Assembly: GCA_049999725.1 (NCBI GenBank)
Contig: JBNGIS010034005.1
Location: forward strand, 1 to 64,000
Direction: 5' to 3'
Source of the DNA: Haplomitrium mnioides
Lineage: Eukaryota; Marchantiophyta; Haplomitriopsida; Calobryales
Length of the DNA stretch: 64,000 nucleotides
Shown here: positions 56,711 through 64,000 of the stretch, one piece after another
Numbering within the stretch: the first letter of the stretch is position 1
How the letters are laid out: every line of letters starts with the position of its first letter
Position numbers and translations under genes: made by a program
Notes under the pieces: generated by a model
Told to the model about the DNA's origin: nothing
The model's input: the letters and a program-made list of their open reading frames with translations, nothing else
The model's database searches: none

Positions 56711-59700
56711 ATGAGCGCCTCGCCGGTTTCAGGATCAGGATCTCCTGCAGAGAGTGGGAAGGACATCAATTTCCCTATTGCAACAACGGGGAGTTCCTGG
56801 AGCACCGTGGATCGCCTGGCGAGTGTTGCGCTAGCTGGTTTGCCCGACTTTCTATCTTTCTCGCACGCTTTTCGGTCGACCGTGCCTTGCCGATTAAGTT
56901 GTAGGAGTGTGTCCTTAGTAGTGAATTTGTTGGTGATGTGTTTCTGAAAGAAAGGCAGCCAGCTTATTTTCTCTTTGATGAGTTTGGTTACTGGTCGGAA
57001 TAGTGCCGGCTTGTGAATTCTTGTCTGCTTTGGGTGGCTAATTGCGGTGAACACTTTTTTCACGAATGACTCTCAAAGGACAACGCATCGTCGTCTTAGT
57101 CGTTCGTTCAAAGTAAATTAGTGCCTAGTAGTGTCTGAAACTAAATCATCATGGATGGCGCAGGTTTGACATTAGCCCCTCTTGTCGTGCAAGTAAACCC
57201 AAATTTCAATGTGGTGGCCACAGCATGCTTAACGGTGTTCATAGGCTGCCACCGATCTGTCAAGAGCGCACCGCCTTCTGTAAGTTCTGACTATGTCAAC
57301 TTGCAAGACTGCATATTTTAAATTGTGAATACATTATCTGAGGATGCAGATTGTACGATTTGTGTTCGTAAGTGGTAGACTGATTTGGATTTAAACATCC
57401 TTTTCTCCTTTTCAACCTCTTTCACTTGGAATCTCTTGAAACCTTATACAGATCTTTAATTTTACTACGAAACCTCCTGCTTAAGCTTCTGTTAGATCCC
57501 CAGCTTCTTCTCAAACGGATGAAGAATTGTCGGCTGCTGTAATTTTCCAGTTTTGTTCCCTTCCTTTCTGCAGCAACGAATATGATCCAAGAAAACCTAA
57601 TTTCACTTCTGATGCAAGAGAAAACCCTGCAAAGTCTCCTACGTTCAACTCTCCCGCTTGTTGTTTGCCCTGTGCAGGAGACAATGTCCAGAGAGCATGC
57701 AATGCGCTTTCCGTTTATTGGTAGTGCTGTTCTTATCTCGTTATATCTTCTTTTCAAGTTCCTTCCAAAGGATTTGATCAACACTGTTCTTACCGTTTAC
57801 TTCTTTCTTCTCGGCATTCTGGCTTTATCGTATGTAAACTCTGAAATGCCAAGCTCTACTAGCAATTGCACAAGACTTCCTTTTGGATTTGAATTTGGTT
57901 CCTCACGTAGCAAAAGTTACATGTACAGGAACTGCGAGAATTTCAAAATTTCATGTGAACTTCTGTTAAATTTCGTGCATAATAGCGCTTTATGTTTTGC
58001 TTTTTGTCAAAACAAAGCTTAAAACAAAGGTTAGTATTGTGCATGATCTGGACCTGCTGTTGGGAGGTGCCAGGAGTTGTGGTACCTTGTCACTGCCACA
58101 TATGATGAGGCTGATTGGTCTGAACCTTTGTGATTGACAGCACATTGTGAGGGTTGCACTTAATATAATCTTAGTTGTGATGTGTGTAGTTTTTGTCCTA
58201 GACTGCTGCAACTTCCATTTTACCATTAGATGTGTTTGATTTGTTTTAGTCTCTACATCTTTTATGGCTATATTTGAGTCACCACATTTTCTCAAGGCTA
58301 TAATTGGGTTAGAGAACTCTCTACATCTTTATGGCTATATTTTAGTCACCACGTCTTCTCAAGGATATAATTGGGTGAGAGAATTCACTTTTGATGACAA
58401 CAGTCCAAAATAACTGGGTACAGCCAAGAATTTTGCTACAGTTCCTCCTGTCTGATGTTGTAAGTCAGAGGCGGCAAATGTGGAGCAAAGATGCACAATA
58501 CTACTCAGCTCCAGAAGATGACATCAATTCTTTTGGCCCTTCAATATCTGCATACTGAGCTTATAGTGCTGTAGTTTGGAGGGCAACTAGCATAATTGTT
58601 ATTATTCCTAAGGGTTCTGGGCTGGCCCTCAGTAGTGTCTACTGGTCTGTTCAATCAATAAGGGGCCGATTATGTGTTTTTCCACTATTGGGGGTAGGTG
58701 GGTGTTGCATGCTTAGTTCTTAGACTTGCAATCATTAATGATGCATTCAATATCTTTTACATGGTTATGTTGTATTTCTTTGCAGAGCCACGGTACTCCC
58801 TCTCATAGAAAGTTTCCTTCCTACGAGCTGGAATGAAAATCCTATATCATTTAATTTGCCATTCCTCAAAAGTTTGTTCTTATTAAACTTATGCCTTTGA
58901 TTTTGATAATTTTCATTGTTTTTTATTGTCAGCAAGAGCGCAGATAAATTTGATCATGGATGACACTTTCTATGGGGTTGACACAGAAACTCAATAACTG
59001 AGGTAGTTCTTGCAGATTTGGAGGTAGTCACAATATCTCAGATTGTAGCCGGCATTCCTGGAACTTTTTTCTGTTTGTGGTATGTTGCAAAGAAGCACTG
59101 GCTGGCAAACAATACTCTTGGATTGGCATTTTCAATTCAGGTTTAGCTCTTACCTAATGCTGTGGTTTGCCATTTGAACCAATTGTTGATAGCGAGTTGA
59201 CTCTTTGGAATTTTTTTCTCAAATAACCAGGCTAGAGGTTACAGCAATTGTATTTCCGATCAATGTTGAGTCACATTTAGTTTATTGTGTTCCTTGCAGG
59301 GAATCGAAATGCTGTCACTTGGGTCATTTAAAATTGGGGCAATACTCCTGGTAAGCTTTTATCAGCTTCTATGTGATAAGTCCACAACTTCATAACTATA
59401 TATGTCAGCTTCTATTTCTTTGACTTGAAACAATAGCTGAATTATGTGATGTGTAATTTATCTCTTCTCTTGTCCTTCAGGCTGGATTGTTTATATATGA
59501 TATTTTTTGGGTGTTCTTCACACCCGTCATGGTTAGTGTGGCAAAGTCTTTTGATGCCCCTATCAAGGTACTTTCCTGTTTAGACATCTTGTTTTCCAAT
59601 AGTTCTTGGATTCATTCTTATCAATTTTTTGATCTCAGGTTTTGATCCTCATTTGTATTGTTGCTATTCAGCTGATATTTCCGACTGGAGATATGACAAG

Positions 59701-61319
59701 GCCCTTTTCTATGTTGGGACTTGGTGACATTGTTATTCCAGGTCTGGCTTCTTTCTGTACTTGAAAGTTGTCAATTTCCTCAGTTGCTGTAACTGTTTTT
59801 CTGGAGTATTTTACACTGCTCTATAATATTGAAACTGTGCAGGTATTTTTGTGGCCTTGGCCCTACGCTTTGATGTTTCCAGAGGAAACGGGAAACGATA
59901 TTTCAATAGTGCTTTTGCAGGTTATACAGCCGGACTAGTGGTGACAATCATTGTTATGAACTGGTTTCAAGCTGCACAGGTTTGTTCAAGCTATAATGTT
60001 GTCTTTGACAATACTTCTATGTTTGTAGTATACCTGTTGCCTTGGATCCAATCTAATGGACGATAAACTTTATAAATTTGCAGCTTAATTGTCCCTGGCT
60101 AGGGCACAACACTGACATTTTACATTTTATATTAATTTTTTCGTCAAAGACACTTAGCTAAGCAATTCAACAATAATTGCAACATAAGAAACAGGCTGAT
60201 ACCCGACCTATAGTAATCCTCTGTTCAAACCATAGGCACTTCGGTGCATCCAAAGCCCTATCTTTTGTTCATGCAGATTGCGACTGCCATGCAGGATGAT
60301 CTGAAGCTTTGTGGCTGAACACAATTACACTCTAATGTCGTGTTTCTGGTATCTGAGTTATTTTATAGACCATTGTAGGTTTCTTGTTTGGTTGTTTAAT
60401 TCTTCATTTTTCTAGGCTGACCTTTTGTTTACGTTTAGCAGCATTGTTGTTTGGTTGTTTTGAATAAGAGATAGGTGTCAGTACTTACAAATATTTTCTT
60501 AGGAAAAAGAATATTTCAGTCTGCCATCTACCATGAATCTGAGGGGGAATGGGTTAACACATCCTGGAAGCTGGTATTATGAGTCTTTCAACTGGAACCA
60601 CAGTCTGACGTAGGCCATCCATACAGACTACAGGCCGACCTGAAGAAATTTTACACAAAGGTCCTGGCCAGGGATGGGTCTGGACACTTGTGCTGCTAGT
60701 TTGAAGCTGAGCACACTGTGGTTTAATCGTGATCCCTGGTTATCTTATGGATGATGACATAAATCGGGCTTATTACAGATGAGTTATGTAAAATAATGAG
60801 ACTTGGTACCAAATAGTGTCTAGTCTGCAACCTTACCTTGCTGAGACCTAACTCTTACAAGCTCTGCTCAAATTTAAAGAAAAAAAAAACTGAAATAGAA
60901 TAGAATGGATCTACAGTGATAGTTTTCAGTTTCTGCTATTGTCATTGTTGTTGCATCTTAGTCTCAATGGATTCTATCTAATGAGTTTATTGTCTTTCTC
61001 TTTTCATGCATCAATGCAGCCGGCACTTCTGTACATTGTACCTGGAGTGATTGGGTTTTTAGCTTTGCATTGTGTTATCAATGGTGAAGTTAAGCCTGTG
61101 AGTTGTTACTTTTTTACCAACTTTTGCGTGCTGTGTGGTGTATACTGATGAATTTGGATCCTCCATGAACACATTTGAAGCTGCTATCCTTGCCAATAAC
61201 AGTATTGGTGCATGCAGTTACTTGAGTTTGATGAGTCTGCCAGTGAAGAGGTGACAACTTCAGAGGATACAACACAGGAAGAGAAGCTCCCAGGAGTCAA
61301 TGATAAGAAATTACTATAA
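56711..61319 (+). CDS. SPP: Signal peptide peptidase (intramembrane aspartyl protease), 11 exons
   Basis: Exons: 56711-56837, 57164-57279, 57678-57829, 58786-58871, 59016-59140, 59300-59350, 59481-59567, 59672-59741, 59843-59979, 61020-61097, 61218-61319. All have GT/AG introns and agreeing phases, giving 376 residues. SPP is a multi-pass ER protease that cuts signal-peptide remnants and some tail-anchored proteins inside the membrane. Its catalytic signatures are IYDIFWVFFTP (Asp about 226), GLGD (Asp about 267) and QPAL (about 317-320). The cytosolic tail ends KKLL, a KKXX-type ER retrieval signal. Exon 1 is inferred: ATG 56711 gives VDRLASVALAG, which joins LTLAPLVVQVNPN as in plant SPPs, but the donor GTTTGC is weak. 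The alternative ATG at 57151 in exon 2's frame would give 338 residues. No damage seen, so probably functional. Confidence 0.93.
58251..58385. repeat. 68-bp tandem duplication in SPP intron 3
   Basis: Two units (58251-58318, 58319-58385) start CTCTACATCTTT and include GGCTATATTT-AGTCACCAC and TATAATTGGGT. They lie between exons 3 and 4. Confidence 0.85.
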
Positions 61320-63890
61320 GGATACTAGATCAGAGTAGGTTTTTCCCTCTTTGTGTTTTTTCATGGTGTTAAATGTCTCTGTACTCCAGTTAATCTGTGT
61401 TGTCAAGCTTGAGAGCCTGAATCAGGTTCTAATATCCAACTTCTTTAGTATCAACTTGGTGTAAAATTGAAGAGCCATTCCATTTCAAACAATGATCTGT
61501 GTTCTCTGTATCGAAATATTTTATCAGATTAGTGAAATATGGGGTGCTAATGTGGGCTGGCATCTATGAAATGTGAGAAGTAAAGAGACGTATATGTGTC
61601 TATACAAAACTGAGTAACTATGAGCATGGGATTGACAGATGGGACTCCATGATCCACTAATCCCTTATATATCTCTCAACTAATCACAGGAAATCCATTG
61701 ATATGGATGCTTGAGAAGAGGGGTGGACTGGTTTAGGTAAGTTTGAGAAGGGGTGACTTAATTAGGGGCTTGAAGACTTCCCATCCCCTGGCATGAAGCC
61801 TATCCCTAGTAGGTCTGCTCCATGGCAAGCCTCAAGGGTATGAGAACTGACGTATTCCACCAGGCGGTTCTTTCCTAATTTTTCGGGCTCGGGTGATATC
61901 ACTTTAAATGGCACTTAACAAAATTCTAATAATTATTTTTTGTTGTGTGCAGAAGCATTTGGCTGCATTTCTTTGGTTGTAGGATTCGTGTCATCAAGCA
62001 GCTTATACAACTTATATGGTGATGTAAGTTTAGGGTATCCAGCGTCTCAATTTTGCCCATTGAAACTGGTAGGTGGTGTACTTTAAAAGATTGGTACCAG
62101 TTGGATGCTTGGAATATTTATTGAGTTCATTTGTACAGCTCCATCTCTTCAGAGTGGTAGCAGAAGCGAAGCGTAGCATTGATGAGTCGTCCAATTTTTC
62201 AAGGAATAAACAGTCCAATTTAGAAGTAATTCTCACAGTAAATCAATTGTGGACTGAGTTTAGACATGCATTACACCCTGATACATGATACTTGTTTCGA
62301 ACAACGGGAGAGTAAAGCATGAGTTCAATATAGTCTCGAGTAATCTTCGTCCGAGGAGAAGTTTCTGGGTATTGTTTTGAAAAATTTAGACCATTGCAAT
62401 CATGACCTTGCTGGTTACCATTTAGTGTTTTGTTATGTTCTGGATGGAAGACAATCCAATTGTATACGGAAGTTTCAGAAAACGAGCGCCATTTGAGTCT
62501 CAATCGAGTCTCTTACTATTTTCTTATGCATTGGATGTCTGATCTTGTTTTAAGATGGAGTTCTGGAACCAAGACTACGCTTCAGAAACAAAATCCTTAG
62601 GAAACGTACATCTGAGCTTTATCCAAAATAAAAAGTATTTCAAGAAGTGGAATGCTTATCCTTGCGGCCTTGTGCCAGCAGTACCATTGCTTTCAGTCCG
62701 GAAAAGAAAAGAGTCCGTAGAAATCTGGAGTGAAATGGAATTGTTCCAAATTGATTTGTCGAAGATTTGTACGAAGGGAGCATCAGCCTTTTGACTAGGC
62801 AAGCAACCAGCTCTACTATCTACACTCTGGCGATTACACTTGTCATACGTTTTTCCTGCCGGCCGAAGTCTCAATTTAGATCTCTTCCTCAACATCCTGC
62901 CTTAACTCTGGAAACGGACAGCCCATCCATCCCTCTCATTTCACAAGTTACCCTACCAACAGTAAACAGCCAGTGTCTCACACGAGTGAAACTGCTTGAA
63001 GCTTGACAAATTCTACTGCATTCTACCGGCTCTACAATCGATTTTCTCCTATCCTTTGAGAAGAATCCTCTCTACCCATTAAACAGTATCCTTTTGGGAC
63101 GGTACTTATCTTCCTAGGTTCGACCCAGGGTCCCACTGAAGCTTGGAAAGTTAGACACCTCAGAATTTCATCCAACTTTTTGCAGCTACTGCCACTGCAA
63201 AAACCGTAGCAGGGAAGTTCAGTGGAAGGAATTGTCCATAGTTGTCCCTCCGCGGTTTCGTTGGCATAAAGATGAAATGCCTTCGCTGCATTGGTGGCAT
63301 CCACACAGTTTCTCCCAAAAAGCAGTGCGAAGCTCCGTACAACATTTATTTCAGCTCGTAGGATCAGGTCAATTCCTTTATCGGTGTTGATCTCTTCACT
63401 GAAGAACGAGTTGGGAGATATGATTGTTTATTAGTTGGGGAAATTTACAGTCACCTATTTAATAAAATCAGATAAAAATTTTGGTGAAGACTTATGCCAG
63501 AAGACTTATGTAGCGGTCTAAAGCGTTCTTGAACGAGTTGATGCGGACAACAAATGAATACAAAACTCCAGCGTGTTGGGGTGCTGAGATGCAGTTATCG
63601 ACATGATGAGAAGATGAGGACGGCAGAATTGGAAGTAACGACACACCGATTGGCTGCAGTCACACCAACCCGGTGTCAAATTTCATTTGAAAAACGAATA
63701 TGAATTGTTGACAAGCTCTCCGCGACGGACTGTCTGTAATTGAAGCTCTGTTTTCACCACAAGTTCTCCATGTTGGAACCTGTTCAACTTTTCAATAACG
63801 CCAGGGAAAACGCCAGAGTGGAGCCCAACTTGAGCGAATAGAGCGAATAGTCTATGAAAGGATTGCAAACTGTAGACCCATCTTGTTCCC
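61320..63890. other. SPP 3' flank, no further gene recognised
   Basis: The first few hundred bases should be SPP 3' UTR. Short frames on both strands (for example minus 63032-63345) show no domain I recognise and no splice-consistent chain. Confidence 0.5.
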
Positions 63891-63990
63891 TGAATGACCG
63901 CTGCCATCGATACAATGCAATGCCTGACGATCCAAAATCGCTCACTGAATGACCGCTCCCATAGATACCATGCAATCGAAAATCGCTCAC
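63891..63990. repeat. Two-copy direct repeat at the window edge
   Basis: Units 63891-63945 and 63946-63990 share TGAATGACCGCT-CCAT-GATA and AAAATCGCTCAC. It may continue beyond the window. Confidence 0.75.
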
Positions 63991-64000
63991 TGAATGCACT

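Noticed and set aside
63032-63345. Overlapping minus-strand ORFs near the right edge
   Set aside because: No recognised domain, splice chain or codon pattern; left as unassigned.
1-64000. tRNA, rRNA or other structured RNA genes
   Set aside because: None recognised by eye on either strand; the only tRNA-like words are retrotransposon primer-binding sites.

Overview
The window is nuclear DNA from a land plant. The two intact genes, a Sec61 beta subunit and a signal peptide peptidase with many short introns, have plant-type sequence. Almost everything else is nested LTR retrotransposons. Gene density is low, and an N6/N4 amino-methyltransferase-like relic is present, so I lean towards a non-flowering plant with a repeat-rich genome. 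That lineage call is inference. Two runs of 10 N (40389-40398 and 45749-45758) mark assembly gaps, and both lie inside tandem repeats.

Layout. 2-5723: remnant of an amino-methyltransferase-like gene, cut in two by a 4.6 kb solo LTR (373-4955) with a 5-bp target duplication. 6630-34491: a stack of two damaged Ty3/gypsy chromoviruses. I call this family A, and the two copies A1 and A2. They carry a complete 11.8 kb minus-strand Athila/Tat-like element (family B, copy B1, 10095-21941), a 4.2 kb solo LTR of family B (24113-28338) and a complete family-A element (A3, 29442-34332) inserted in A2's own 3' LTR. 34492-35095: tandem array of about 56-62 bp units. 35988-39968: A4, the best-preserved family-A coding copy, truncated at its 3' end. 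39969-44197: gene-free DNA full of small duplications. 44198-44506: Sec61 beta (minus). 44529-45975: repeats and a short fragment resembling SPP exon 1. 47046-54491: A5, a complete minus-strand family-A element with perfect target duplications, itself holding a 2.2 kb family-B solo LTR. 54890-55640: Ty1/copia remnant. 56711-61319: signal peptide peptidase, 11 exons (plus). 61320-64000: nothing recognised.

The two working genes both act at the ER membrane: Sec61 beta in the protein-conducting channel, SPP in intramembrane cleavage of signal-peptide remnants and other membrane proteins. Their closeness is probably chance. The transposon history can be read directly from five insertions with matching 5-bp (one 4/5-bp) target duplications. 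Three of the four family-B copies sit in the integrase region of a family-A element. Family A falls into two subfamilies: A1 and A5 have a gag zinc knuckle and a protease DCG; A3 and A4 have no knuckle, with DSG in A4.

The most unusual item is the methyltransferase relic. It has DIPY then GSGT in the motif order of beta-class N6/N4 DNA amino-methyltransferases, a class not normally described for plant nuclear genes.
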